This document shows positions 24,221 through 33,655 of a stretch of DNA of 64,000 bases, piece by piece. Below the pieces are notes generated by a model, which saw only the letters and a program-made list of their open reading frames with translations, did not search any database and had not been told where the DNA came from. This stretch comes from Aestuariivirga sp. (GTDB lineage Bacteria > Pseudomonadota > Alphaproteobacteria > Rhizobiales > Aestuariivirgaceae), in NCBI GenBank assembly GCA_030680855.1, contig JAUXUN010000070.1:62001-126000 (forward strand), written 5' to 3'. The position numbers and the translations under genes are program-made. Numbering within the stretch: the first letter of the stretch is position 1; every line of letters starts with the position of its first letter.

Positions 24221-26533
24221 ATGACGGCCAAGCCGACCAATAGTGTTGAAGCCAGTATTTCTGCGCGCGCCCTGGCGGGCAGTGAACCCGCATACTTCAA
24301 GGGCCTGAATCCGGAGCAGCGCGACGCGGTCGAATCAACCGAGGGCCCCCTGCTCGTGCTGGCCGGCGCCGGCACCGGAAAAACCCGCGTGTTGACGACA
24401 AGGCTGGCCCATATCCTGGCCACCAACAAGGCCTGGCCCAACCAGATGCTGGCGGTGACCTTCACCAACAAGGCGGCGCGCGAAATGAAGGAGCGCATCG
24501 GCCACCTCATCGGCGGCGTGGTGGAAGGCATGACCTGGCTTGGCACCTTCCATTCCATCGGCGTCAAGATCCTGCGCAATCATGCGGAACTGGCCGGGCT
24601 GAAATCCGGCTTTTCCATTCTCGATACGGATGACCAGATCAGGCTTCTCAAGCAGCTTCTCTCCGCCCACGATATTGACGAGAAGCGCTGGCCCGCCCGC
24701 CAGCTTGCCCATCTCATTGACGGCTGGAAAAACCGCGGCCTTGTTCCGGAGAAAGTTCCAGCCGGTGAAGCCCACGGTTTTGCCAATGGCATGGGTGGCA
24801 AGCTCTATGCCGAGTACCAGGCGCGCCTGAAGGTTGTGAACGCCGCTGATTTTGGTGATCTGCTTCTGGAAGTGCTTCGCATCTTCCAGTCCCATCCCGA
24901 TGTTCTGAAAACCTACCAGACCCGCTTCAAATACATGCTGGTCGATGAATACCAGGACACCAACGTGGCGCAGTACCTCTGGCTGCGGCTTCTCGCCCAG
25001 GGCCATAAGAACATCTGCTGTGTGGGCGACGATGACCAGTCGATCTACGGCTGGCGCGGCGCCGAGGTCGATAACATCCTGCGCTTCGAAAAGGATTTTC
25101 CCGGCGCCAAAATCATCAAGCTGGAACGCAACTACCGCTCCACTCCGCATATCCTTGGCGCGGCCTCGGGCCTTATCGCCAAGAATGAAAGTAGGCTAGG
25201 CAAGACACTCCGCACCGACAAGAACGATGGCGACCCGGTCATCGTGCGCAGCCATTGGGATGGCGATGAGGAGGCCCGCGCCATCGGTGACGACATCGAA
25301 AGCCTGCAGCGCAAGAAGGAAATGCTTAACGACATGGCCATCCTGGTGCGCGCCTCGTTCCAGATGCGCGCCTTTGAAGACCGCTTCATTACCTTGGGCC
25401 TGCCCTACCGTGTGATCGGCGGCCCCCGCTTCTATGAGCGCGCCGAGATCAGGGATGCGCTCGCTTATCTGAAAGTCACGGCCTCACCCGACAATGATCT
25501 CGCCTTCGAACGCATCGTGAATGTGCCCAAGCGCGGCATTGGCGATACCTCGATCAAGCGCATGTTTGAATTTGCCCGGGCCCGTGGCCTGTCGCTGTAT
25601 CGCGCCGCCGAGGAACTGACGCTCACCGATGAACTGCCCAACAAAACCCGCACCGCGCTCCGCCTGCTCATCGAAAGTTTCGGCCGCTGGCGCCAGGCCC
25701 TGCAGGGCCTGCCCCATATGGACCTCGCCGAAATGATTTTGGATGAATCGGGCTACACCGAAATGTGGCAGAATGATAAAAGCCCGGAAGCCGAGGGCCG
25801 GCTCGAAAACCTGAAAGAGCTGGTGCGCTCCATGGGCGAATTCGAGAACATGGCTGGCTTCCTCGAGCATATCGCCCTGGTGATGGACCGCGATAGCAAT
25901 GATGCGGATGACAAGGTCAGCATCATGACCCTCCATTCCGCCAAGGGCCTCGAATTCGGCACGGTATTCCTGCCCGGCTGGGAGGAAGGATTGTTTCCGC
26001 ACAAGCGGGCGCTGGAAGAAAAAGGCACACCCGGCCTGGAAGAGGAACGCCGCCTCGCCTATGTCGGAATCACCCGCGCCAAGCGCCGCGCCACTATTTC
26101 CTTCGCCCAGAACCGCCGCGTCCATGCCATGTGGCAGAACGCCTTGCCTTCACGCTTTGTCGATGAATTGCCGGAAGCCTTCATCGAAATCGCCCCCATG
26201 AGCAACAGCTTCGGCGGCCACAGCCTCGGCGGCTATGGCGCCAGCCGCTTCGATGAAGTCAAACCCTTCACCAACACCTATGCCACGCCCGGCTGGCAGC
26301 GCGCCCAGGAACGCTGGAGCAAGGGCGAAGGCCTGCGCTCAACCCCCAAATTCATCGAAGGCGAAATGGTCACCCACGGCGAAGAAAACCCGGCGCTGAC
26401 CAAGGGCACCCGTATTTTCCACCAGAAATTCGGCTACGGCCGCATCACCTCCGTCGACGGCAACAAGCTCACAATCGACTTCGAAAGAGCCGGCGAAAAA
26501 CGCGTGCTCGATAGTTTTGTGACGGCGGCCTGA
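24221..26533 (+). CDS. uvrD: ATP-dependent 3'-5' DNA helicase UvrD/PcrA
   Basis: Superfamily 1A helicase for nucleotide-excision and mismatch repair and for removing RecA or stalled complexes; 770 residues. All helicase motifs are visible: Walker A AGAGTGKT (48-55), TFTNKAAREMKERI (Ia), VDEYQDTN (II), GDDDQSIYGWRGA (III), LERNYRS (IV), IMTLHSAKGLEF (V) and LAYVGITRAK (VI). The C-terminal 45 residues (TRIFHQKFGYGRITSVDG...) are the small beta domain that contacts RNA polymerase in PcrA/UvrD. PcrA versus UvrD naming is arbitrary here. The N-terminus before the Q motif is about 30 residues longer than usual. Confidence 0.95.
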   Translation: MTAKPTNSVEASISARALAGSEPAYFKGLNPEQRDAVESTEGPLLVLAGAGTGKTRVLTTRLAHILATNKAWPNQMLAVTFTNKAAREMKERIGHLIGGVVEGMTWLGTFHSIGVKILRNHAELAGLKSGFSILDTDDQIRLLKQLLSAHDIDEKRWPARQLAHLIDGWKNRGLVPEKVPAGEAHGFANGMGGKLYAEYQARLKVVNAADFGDLLLEVLRIFQSHPDVLKTYQTRFKYMLVDEYQDTNVAQYLWLRLLAQGHKNICCVGDDDQSIYGWRGAEVDNILRFEKDFPGAKIIKLERNYRSTPHILGAASGLIAKNESRLGKTLRTDKNDGDPVIVRSHWDGDEEARAIGDDIESLQRKKEMLNDMAILVRASFQMRAFEDRFITLGLPYRVIGGPRFYERAEIRDALAYLKVTASPDNDLAFERIVNVPKRGIGDTSIKRMFEFARARGLSLYRAAEELTLTDELPNKTRTALRLLIESFGRWRQALQGLPHMDLAEMILDESGYTEMWQNDKSPEAEGRLENLKELVRSMGEFENMAGFLEHIALVMDRDSNDADDKVSIMTLHSAKGLEFGTVFLPGWEEGLFPHKRALEEKGTPGLEEERRLAYVGITRAKRRATISFAQNRRVHAMWQNALPSRFVDELPEAFIEIAPMSNSFGGHSLGGYGASRFDEVKPFTNTYATPGWQRAQERWSKGEGLRSTPKFIEGEMVTHGEENPALTKGTRIFHQKFGYGRITSVDGNKLTIDFERAGEKRVLDSFVTAA

Positions 26534-26609
26534 GGTGCCGGATAGCTTAATCCTGCCTTAAGGAAACCTGCCTAAGCCTTCCCTTTGGCGTAATGGAAGG
26601 CAGCATTTT

Positions 26610-28865
26610 ATGCAAATTGCGACGGAAGCCGGGCCGGCAGCTCGTGCCAGCACCGAGACCCTGAACCGGGCCGCGCCCGCCGTCTTCACCATGGCCATAT
26701 TCACCTCGGCCTTTCTGCTTTTCGCCATCCAGCCCATGTTCACCAAAATGATCCTGCCGCAACTCGGCGGCTCTCCCGGCGTTTGGTCCGTGGCCATGGT
26801 GTTCTTTCAAGCCGTGCTGCTCCTAGGCTATCTCTATGCGCACCTCTCAACCCGCTACCTGCCGCCACGCACCGCCGTATATGTGCATCTGGGCCTCCTC
26901 CTCGTAACCTTCATCGCCCTGCCGATCTCCATTGCCTCGGGCCTTGGAAAACCCCCGGCGGAAGGCCAGGCCTTCTGGTTGATCGGCGTGTTCACGTTTT
27001 CCGTTGGCTTGCCCTTTTTTGCGGTGGCCGGAAACGGCCCGCTCCTGCAGGCATGGTTGGCCCGCACCCGGCACAAGGACGCCGGCAATCCCTACTTTCT
27101 TTACGCCGCCTCAAACCTCGGATCCTTTGCGGCGCTCCTGCTCTATCCCCTGATCTTTGAAACCACCCTGCGCCTGCCGCAGCAATCCCTCGGCTGGTCA
27201 ATCGGTTTTGTGGCACTTGCCCTGATGATCGCAGCCTCGGGTTATGTCTTGCAGCTGACAATGGCCGAGCCAAAATTGGGCGTGATACAATCCCGAAACA
27301 TCGCGGGACCGACGAAACGCCGGGTTGGCGAATATATCTGGCTCTCATTCATCCCGTCGGCCCTGCTGGTGGCGGTCACCGCCCACATCTCCACCGACAT
27401 CGCACCCACACCATTCCTCTGGGTGATCCCGCTGGCATTATACTTGCTGACCTTTGTGCTGATCTTCCGGGATCAGGCGCTTATTCCGGCAAAATTTGTT
27501 GTCCATCTCGTTCCAGCTCTGGCAGGGCTGGTCGTCTTATCCAAAGTCGCCCAATTCAACCTCATTCTGACTTGCACGATACACCTCGGATTCTTTTTTG
27601 TTGCGGCCCTGATGTGCCACCAGCGGCTTTATGACCGGCGCCCTCCAGCCCAACAACTCACGCAATTCTATTTGTGGATGTCCTTTGGCGGCGTTCTGGG
27701 CGGCATTTTCTCCGGCCTGATCGCGCCACAAATTTTTGATCGCATTCTCGAGTATCCTATTCTGATAGGCCTTTTAATGCTGGCCCATCCTGCCGTGCGT
27801 CGCGCCTCGCGCGCCGAATTCATAAGGGAAGTTTTGCCAGTCATTGGCCTGGGGCTCGTGGTGGCAGCTGGCATCTACGTTTTCCGCGAGAATGAATTTA
27901 TCAGTTCCAACTCCTACCACAAATACCTTGTAGGCGTGATGAGCGTCGTGATCATTGGACTCTATATTCATCAACTGACAAGGGTGGCATTCATTGTTGC
28001 CGCGCTTCTGGCCTTGGAGATGTCACCTGTCGATATTCTGAATACAACCTACGAACGTTCATTTTTTGGCGTGAACAAAGTGTTCCTGCAGAACAGCGGG
28101 CAGTTCCGTGCGCTGGCGCACGGGACAACTCTGCACGGCGCCATCAGGATCAAGAATCCCGACGGTTCCGATTACACTGGCCCCATTACGCCGCTTACTT
28201 ATTATCATCCCAAAGGTGTGCTTGCGCAAACGCTGCAGTTGCTGCCGCCCCAGATCAACGGCCGCGAAGTCGCCGTCGTGGGCCTCGGCACCGGCGCCCA
28301 TTCCTGCAATGGCCTGACCCGCGACCGCTGGACCTATTACGAGATTGATCCAGTTGTTATCAAGATCGCCAAAGATCCGGAGCAATTTGGCTTTCTGTCG
28401 AACTGCGCCCCGGCAGCCAAAATCATTCTGGGTGACGCGCGCCTCACCCTTGCCGAACAGTCACCTTCAGCTTTCGACTATCTGCTCATAGATGCTTTCT
28501 CGTCAGATACGATTCCAATTCACCTGCTGACCCGTGAGGCAATTGCGCTTTACATGTCGCGCCTCAAGGGCGATGGACTTTTGGTAATCCACATATCAAA
28601 TCGCCACATGGAACTGCAAAGCGTTGTATCCGCGCTGGCTCACAATGCCGGCGTCGCCGTAAAAACACGGACCCAGACTACCAAGCCTGGGTCTCTTGGA
28701 GACCCGGTGCCGTCTGCAGTCGCAATATTTGCACGCCAGCCGGAAACCCTTGCCAGATACACCGAAGAGCTTGGTTGGAAACAGCCGCCAAACAATAATG
28801 TAGCGGTCTGGACAGACGACTATTCAAACATCCTGGGTGCCATCTGGCGGAAGTATGTGAACTGA
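26610..28865 (+). CDS. Fused MFS-like membrane domain and spermidine synthase-like domain
   Basis: A 751-residue two-part protein. Residues about 25-470 hold twelve or more hydrophobic segments; the early part FLLFAIQPMFTKMILPQLGGSPGVWS is characteristic of fused MFS/spermidine synthase proteins. The C-terminal 230 residues form a Rossmann methyltransferase-like domain with VAVVGLGTGAHSCNG (about 551-565), YYEIDPVVIKIAKD and YLLIDAFSSDTIPIHL, the last corresponding to the aminopropyltransferase core. Whether it makes or moves a polyamine, or uses another substrate, is not known. It lies 77 bases after uvrD and converges on msrB with a 7-base gap. Confidence 0.88.
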   Translation: MQIATEAGPAARASTETLNRAAPAVFTMAIFTSAFLLFAIQPMFTKMILPQLGGSPGVWSVAMVFFQAVLLLGYLYAHLSTRYLPPRTAVYVHLGLLLVTFIALPISIASGLGKPPAEGQAFWLIGVFTFSVGLPFFAVAGNGPLLQAWLARTRHKDAGNPYFLYAASNLGSFAALLLYPLIFETTLRLPQQSLGWSIGFVALALMIAASGYVLQLTMAEPKLGVIQSRNIAGPTKRRVGEYIWLSFIPSALLVAVTAHISTDIAPTPFLWVIPLALYLLTFVLIFRDQALIPAKFVVHLVPALAGLVVLSKVAQFNLILTCTIHLGFFFVAALMCHQRLYDRRPPAQQLTQFYLWMSFGGVLGGIFSGLIAPQIFDRILEYPILIGLLMLAHPAVRRASRAEFIREVLPVIGLGLVVAAGIYVFRENEFISSNSYHKYLVGVMSVVIIGLYIHQLTRVAFIVAALLALEMSPVDILNTTYERSFFGVNKVFLQNSGQFRALAHGTTLHGAIRIKNPDGSDYTGPITPLTYYHPKGVLAQTLQLLPPQINGREVAVVGLGTGAHSCNGLTRDRWTYYEIDPVVIKIAKDPEQFGFLSNCAPAAKIILGDARLTLAEQSPSAFDYLLIDAFSSDTIPIHLLTREAIALYMSRLKGDGLLVIHISNRHMELQSVVSALAHNAGVAVKTRTQTTKPGSLGDPVPSAVAIFARQPETLARYTEELGWKQPPNNNVAVWTDDYSNILGAIWRKYVN

Positions 28866-28872
28866 AGCCGGT

Positions 28873-29349
28873 TCACGCAGAGGCCGGCACGAATTTCAGC
28901 GCCAGCCCGTTCATGCAATAGCGCAGGCCCGTGGGCGGCGGGCCGTCATCGAAGACATGTCCCAGATGCCCGCCGCAGCGGCGGCAATGGACTTCGGTGC
29001 GTGTGGTGAAAAAGGTGTTGTCTTCCTTCTTGCCAACCGCGTCCGGCAAGACGTCATAAAAGCTCGGCCAGCCCGTGCCGCTGTCATACTTCGTGTCCGA
29101 TGAATAGAGCGGCAGGTCGCACCCCGCGCAGGTGAAGGTGCCCTGGCGGTGCTCGTCGAGAAGCGGGCTGCTGTTGGGCGGCTCGGTGTTCTCCTCGCGC
29201 AGCACCGCAAATTGCGCGGGCGCAAGCAAAGCCTTCCACTCGGCCTCGGTCTTTGTGATTTCAAAATCCCCCGCAAAGCCCGCACGGCTCCCGGTAGCCA
29301 GGCCGATGGCGGAAAATCCTGCATATTTCAAAATGCTGCGTCGATCCAT
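28873..29349 (-). CDS. msrB: Peptide-methionine (R)-S-oxide reductase MsrB with Tat-type signal
   Basis: Reduces methionine-R-sulfoxide in proteins. It has 158 residues. An N-terminal twin-arginine signal (MDRRSILKYAGFSAIGLATG, residues 1-20) indicates folded export to the periplasm. The mature part has the two CxxC zinc pairs (CAGC near 74-77 and CRRC near 122-125) and the catalytic cysteine in LRYCMNGLALKF. The WPSFYDVL block is also typical. A GAGGATG ribosome-binding site precedes the ATG. It lies 46 bases downstream of the DHA2 MFS gene on the same strand. Confidence 0.92.
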   Translation of the reverse strand: MDRRSILKYAGFSAIGLATGSRAGFAGDFEITKTEAEWKALLAPAQFAVLREENTEPPNSSPLLDEHRQGTFTCAGCDLPLYSSDTKYDSGTGWPSFYDVLPDAVGKKEDNTFFTTRTEVHCRRCGGHLGHVFDDGPPPTGLRYCMNGLALKFVPASA

Positions 29350-29395
29350 AACATCCTCACTTTACCATACCTACGGACCAAACCGGCAAAAAGTT

Positions 29396-30826
29396 TCAGA
29401 TCTCCACCGGCCCTTCTGCCACAGGCTGCGGCGCGGCGGGCTTTCCCCGGTTAATTACCGAGGACCCGGCATTCGCATCAAGCCGCGCAAATTGGAACAC
29501 GGAAAGCATGGCAATTCCCGCGACGATGAAAAACGCCATGGAAAAATCGTCGGCCGCAATGACCGCTTCACCGCGCCAGGCCTGCACCGCTTCCAGGACG
29601 AAAGCCGCCACGGCCACCCCGGCAGACAGTGAAAACTGCTGGGCCACCGCATAAAATGTGGTGGCGTTGCTGGTGTCGGCGCGAACTATGTCCGAGTAGG
29701 TGAGCGCATTCATCGCCGTGAATTGCAATGAACGGAGGAAGCCGCCGACTAGCAGCAACATCGAGATGAGCACAAAAGGCGTGACCGCCGAGAGCAAGCC
29801 ATAGCTTGCCATCAAAAAGCACGACACCACGCCATTGACGAGCAGCAATTGCCTGAAACCAAAGCGGCGGAGCAAGGCCGATGCGGAGAATTTCATTACT
29901 ATGGCCCCCGCCGCCGCCCAGCAGCTCAACAGGCCGGATTGGAAGGCGCTGAGGCCGAAGCCAAGCTGGAACATCAGCGGCATGAGGAAAGGAATGGCGC
30001 CCACGCCGATGCGGTAGAAGCTTCCGCCCTCCACACCGGCGCGAAAGGTGGGAATGCGCAGAAGCTTCAGGTCCAGGATGGGATTTTTCGCCGTCGCCGC
30101 ATGGCGCACATAAAGCCCCAGGCATACGACGCCAGAAATGATGAGCAGCAATTGCCCATAGCCGGGCAGGAAGTCCCGGCCCACGATCGTAAAACCGAAA
30201 ACCAGCGACGAGAGGCCGAGGGCGGAGAGCAGGAAGCCGCGGACATCCAGGGGCAGCACCGGCTCAGGCGGCATCTCCGGCAAATAGCGGGTCGCCACAG
30301 CGAGGCCCAGGAGCCCGATGGGAATATTCATCCAGAAGATCCAGCGCCAGTCAAAATAGGTGGTGATGAACCCGCCGATGGGTGGCCCCACCAAGGGGCC
30401 GATGAGGGCTGGAATTGTAAGCCAGGCCAAGGCGTCCACCAGTTGTGATTTTGGAACCCCGCGGAGAATGATAAGGCGGCCCACAGGCACCATCATGGCG
30501 CCGCCCAGCCCCTGCAGCGCACGCGCCGCAATCAACCAGCCCAGCGATTGGGAATAGCCGCAGGCAATCGAGCCCAGCATGAACACCGCAATGGCCGCGC
30601 GAAATATGTGCTTTGCGCCGAAGCGGTCGGCGCACCAGCCGCTGATCGGGATGAATACCGTGAGGCTGAGGAGATAGGTGGTGAAAGCCAGCTTCAGCAC
30701 GATGGGATCGGTGCCAAGGTCTGCGGCAATGGCCGGCAGCGATGTGGCAATCACCGTCGAATCCATGTTTTCCATGAACAGGGCGGAAGCTACAATGAGC
30801 GGAAGCAGGCGGGCTGGGGAGACCAT
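29396..30826 (-). CDS. MFS transporter, DHA2 (EmrB/QacA) family
   Basis: A 476-residue drug/proton antiporter-like protein with about fourteen hydrophobic segments, the number expected for DHA2. Motifs: the opening FMENMDSTVIATSLPAIA (the family's D1 motif), SGWCADRFGAKHIF (motif A), and LGGAMMVPVGRLIILR, with the motif C segment GPLVGPPIGGFI. Drug or metabolite export is inferred from the family; the substrate is not known. It is divergent from the ABC exporter gene across 190 bases (30827-31016). Confidence 0.9.
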   Translation of the reverse strand: MVSPARLLPLIVASALFMENMDSTVIATSLPAIAADLGTDPIVLKLAFTTYLLSLTVFIPISGWCADRFGAKHIFRAAIAVFMLGSIACGYSQSLGWLIAARALQGLGGAMMVPVGRLIILRGVPKSQLVDALAWLTIPALIGPLVGPPIGGFITTYFDWRWIFWMNIPIGLLGLAVATRYLPEMPPEPVLPLDVRGFLLSALGLSSLVFGFTIVGRDFLPGYGQLLLIISGVVCLGLYVRHAATAKNPILDLKLLRIPTFRAGVEGGSFYRIGVGAIPFLMPLMFQLGFGLSAFQSGLLSCWAAAGAIVMKFSASALLRRFGFRQLLLVNGVVSCFLMASYGLLSAVTPFVLISMLLLVGGFLRSLQFTAMNALTYSDIVRADTSNATTFYAVAQQFSLSAGVAVAAFVLEAVQAWRGEAVIAADDFSMAFFIVAGIAMLSVFQFARLDANAGSSVINRGKPAAPQPVAEGPVEI

Positions 30827-30980
30827 TTCAATGCCCGGCAGAATGCCAAACTATTCCATCTCACGCAATGCGGCGCCCCGCCAAAAAGCTCATGCTTTAA
30901 TGCTCCAACCCCATGCAACCACCTCATAAGGCTAAGGTTTTTCCATTGCAAACAATGCCCTAGGGCTCTTGCCCCGGCCT

Positions 30981-31010
30981 TTGACCCCCGCGCGGTGAAG
31001 GCGCTATAAG
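30981..31010 (+). promoter_or_regulatory. Promoter of the ABC exporter, predicted leaderless
   Basis: TTGACC (30981-30986), an 18-base spacer and TATAAG (31005-31010). Only six bases separate the -10 from the ATG at 31017, so transcription should begin at or next to the A of the start codon. No ribosome-binding site fits in the six bases GCGCCC. Confidence 0.55.
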
Positions 31011-31016
31011 GCGCCC

Positions 31017-32891
31017 ATGATAACTAGATTTTTTACCTGGCTCGAAAACTACGTCGATTCCTTTCCCATGCAGCAGGCTGAAAAGCCCGCGCCAACGCTG
31101 TTTGCCTTTGCCTTTCACTATACCAAACCTTTCCTGCCGCTGCTGATCGCCTCAATTCTCTTTTCAACGGTGATTGCCCTGATCGAGGTTTACCTCTTTG
31201 CCTTCATCGGCGATCTGGTTGACCTGCTCGGGGCGGCGGACCGCGCCACCTTCTGGGAGGTGAACGCCACCAAACTGATTCTGATGGGCGCGCTGGTCCT
31301 GCTGGCGCTGCCCATCCTCAATTTCATTTCCGAGGCCATTTCCCACCAGGGCCTGCGCGGCGCCTTCGCCATGCGCATCCGCTGGCTGGCGCACCGTTAT
31401 GTGCTGCGCCAGAGCATGGACTTCTTCCACAATGATTATTCCGGCCGTGTTGCCACCAAGGTGATGCAAGCCGCACTTGGCGTGCGCGATGCGGTGATGA
31501 AGATCACCGAGGTCGTGGTCTATGTCACCGTCTATTTTGTCGGCGCGCTCGTTCTCGTGGCCACCAGCGATTACTGGCTGATGGTGCCGCTTCTCGTCTG
31601 GCTCTGCGGCTATGCGCTGGCCTGCTGGTACTTCGTGCCACGCCTCGGCAAATTGTCAGAAGCCCAGGCTGAACTGCGCTCCCTCGTCGTGGGCCGGGTG
31701 GTCGACAGCTACACCAACATTTCGACGGTCAAGCTATTCGCCCACGCGGAACGCGAAGATTTCTATGCCCGCGAAGGCATGGGCTGGATGCTGGAAAGCG
31801 TCAACCGGTCCATGCGCATGTCCACCTTCATGACCTCAACGCTCAGCCTGCTCAGCGGCATTCTCATTTTCATGATGTCCGGCATCTCCATCTGGCTCTG
31901 GCATACGGGCGCCATCACCACCGGTGCAATTGCCTTCTCCATCGGCCTGACGCTGCGCCTCAAGGCCATGTCGCAATGGATCATCTGGGAAGTGGCCGGC
32001 CTGTTTGAAGATATCGGTGTCATCCAGGACAGCATCGAAACAGTTGCTCGCGACCGCCAGGTAACCGATATTCCGGATGCCAAGCCGCTTGTCGTCAGCA
32101 AGGGCGAGATCGTCTTTGACAAGGTGCGCTTCAATTATGGCAAGGAACAGGTTGAGGGCCGGCCTGATATTGTCGATGGCTTCTCGCTCACCGTCAGGGC
32201 CGGCGAAAAAGTGGGCCTTGTCGGCCGCTCGGGCGCGGGTAAATCCACCCTCGCCAATCTGCTGCTGCGCTTTTACGATCTCGAAAGCGGCGCCATCCGC
32301 ATTGACGGCCAGGACATCTCGCAGGTGGCCCAGGAATCCCTGCGCTCAAAAATTGGCGTGGTGACCCAGGACACCTCCCTGCTCCACCGCTCGGTCATGG
32401 AGAACTTGCGCTACGGCATGCCCGATGCAACGCTGGCCGAGGTGGAAGCCGCGGCGCACAAAGCCCACGCCGATGAATTCATCGCCAATCTTGTCGACCC
32501 CAAGGGCCGCAAGGGTTACGACGCCCATGTGGGTGAGCGCGGCGTGAAACTTTCCGGCGGCCAGCGCCAGCGCGTGGCCATTGCCCGCGTGCTGCTCAAG
32601 AACGCCCCCATCCTGGTTCTCGACGAAGCGACCAGCGCACTCGACTCGGAAGTCGAATCCGCCATTCAGGAAAATCTCTACACCCTGATGGAGGGCAAGA
32701 CCGTAATTGCCGTCGCCCACCGGCTTTCAACCATTGCCGCCATGGACCGCCTGATCATCATGGACAAGGGCCGCATTGTGGAAGAAGGCACCCACAAGCA
32801 ACTGCTCAAGCGCAACGGCCTCTATGCCAATCTGTGGAAACGCCAGTCCGGCGGCTTCCTGGTGGATGAAACCACGCTCGCCGCCGAGTAA
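31017..32891 (+). CDS. ABC exporter, fused permease and ATPase
   Basis: A 624-residue half-transporter that would work as a dimer. The membrane domain with about six helices runs to about residue 340. The ATPase follows: Walker A GRSGAGKSTLANLL (about 401-414), Q-loop GVVTQDTSLLHRSVMENL, signature LSGGQRQRVAIARVLL, Walker B ILVLDEATSALD and the His switch VIAVAHRLSTI. The order permease then ATPase places it in the MsbA/multidrug type exporters; lipid or drug export is inference. Its start follows directly on a candidate promoter (see 30981-31010), and its 3' end is 69 bases from an OmpA lipoprotein gene. Confidence 0.92.
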   Translation: MITRFFTWLENYVDSFPMQQAEKPAPTLFAFAFHYTKPFLPLLIASILFSTVIALIEVYLFAFIGDLVDLLGAADRATFWEVNATKLILMGALVLLALPILNFISEAISHQGLRGAFAMRIRWLAHRYVLRQSMDFFHNDYSGRVATKVMQAALGVRDAVMKITEVVVYVTVYFVGALVLVATSDYWLMVPLLVWLCGYALACWYFVPRLGKLSEAQAELRSLVVGRVVDSYTNISTVKLFAHAEREDFYAREGMGWMLESVNRSMRMSTFMTSTLSLLSGILIFMMSGISIWLWHTGAITTGAIAFSIGLTLRLKAMSQWIIWEVAGLFEDIGVIQDSIETVARDRQVTDIPDAKPLVVSKGEIVFDKVRFNYGKEQVEGRPDIVDGFSLTVRAGEKVGLVGRSGAGKSTLANLLLRFYDLESGAIRIDGQDISQVAQESLRSKIGVVTQDTSLLHRSVMENLRYGMPDATLAEVEAAAHKAHADEFIANLVDPKGRKGYDAHVGERGVKLSGGQRQRVAIARVLLKNAPILVLDEATSALDSEVESAIQENLYTLMEGKTVIAVAHRLSTIAAMDRLIIMDKGRIVEEGTHKQLLKRNGLYANLWKRQSGGFLVDETTLAAE

Positions 32892-32960
32892 ACCTTTCAT
32901 TAACCATAATCCGGCCACAACTGCCTTTTTAGACAGGCCCAGACAATTCCGGGGACATCA

Positions 32961-33620
32961 ATGAAACACGCCACCATCGCCTTGACCGCCGCATCCTTCC
33001 TGCTCGCCGCCTGCTCCACCGATCCCTATACCGGCGAGAAGAAGGTTTCCAACACCGCCATTGGTGCTGGCACCGGCGCCCTCCTCGGCACCGCCGCGGG
33101 CGCTCTGCTGGGCTCGACCACCAATATAAAGACCCGCAAGGCCATGCTGGTTGGCGCGGGGCTCGGCGCATTGGCCGGCGGTGGCGTGGGCCTCTACATG
33201 GACAACCAGGAATCAAAGCTGCGCGAGCGCCTCGAAGGCTCCGGCGTCTCAGTCACCCGCCATGGTGAAAACATCGTCCTCAACATGCCGTCCAACATAA
33301 CTTTTGCCACCGATCAGTCGGATATCAAGCCGGCCTTCTATGACGTGCTGAATTCCGTCGCCATCGTGCTGCGCGAATTCAACCAGACCCTCGTGGATGT
33401 CAATGGCCACACGGACTCCGATGGCTCCGATGACTACAACGAGGAACTTTCGAGCCGCCGCGCCAACTCGGTCGCCCACTACCTTGTCTCCCAGCAACTC
33501 GACAGCCGGCGCTTCTCGGTCCAGGGCTTTGGTGAGAGCCAGCCCGTGGCCTCCAACGCCAGCGCCTCGGGCAAGGCCCAGAACCGCCGCGTCGAAATCC
33601 AGATTGTCCCGCTGACCTGA
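32961..33620 (+). CDS. OmpA family peptidoglycan-binding lipoprotein (YiaD-like)
   Basis: A 219-residue outer-membrane lipoprotein. The lipobox LLAAC places the acylated cysteine at residue 18. Next comes a glycine-zipper region (AIGAGTGALLGTAAGALLG and VGAGLGALAGGGVGLYM, about 34-80), then the OmpA peptidoglycan-binding domain (about 110-215) with NGHTDSDGSDDYNEELSSRRANSV, which contains the DAP-contacting aspartate and arginine, and QNRRVEI at the end. The domain layout matches YiaD/OmpA-OmpA-like lipoproteins that anchor the outer membrane to peptidoglycan. Confidence 0.92.
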   Translation: MKHATIALTAASFLLAACSTDPYTGEKKVSNTAIGAGTGALLGTAAGALLGSTTNIKTRKAMLVGAGLGALAGGGVGLYMDNQESKLRERLEGSGVSVTRHGENIVLNMPSNITFATDQSDIKPAFYDVLNSVAIVLREFNQTLVDVNGHTDSDGSDDYNEELSSRRANSVAHYLVSQQLDSRRFSVQGFGESQPVASNASASGKAQNRRVEIQIVPLT

Positions 33621-33655
33621 TGGACGCGTATCCTGCGGGAAGCTAAAGCCCCCGC

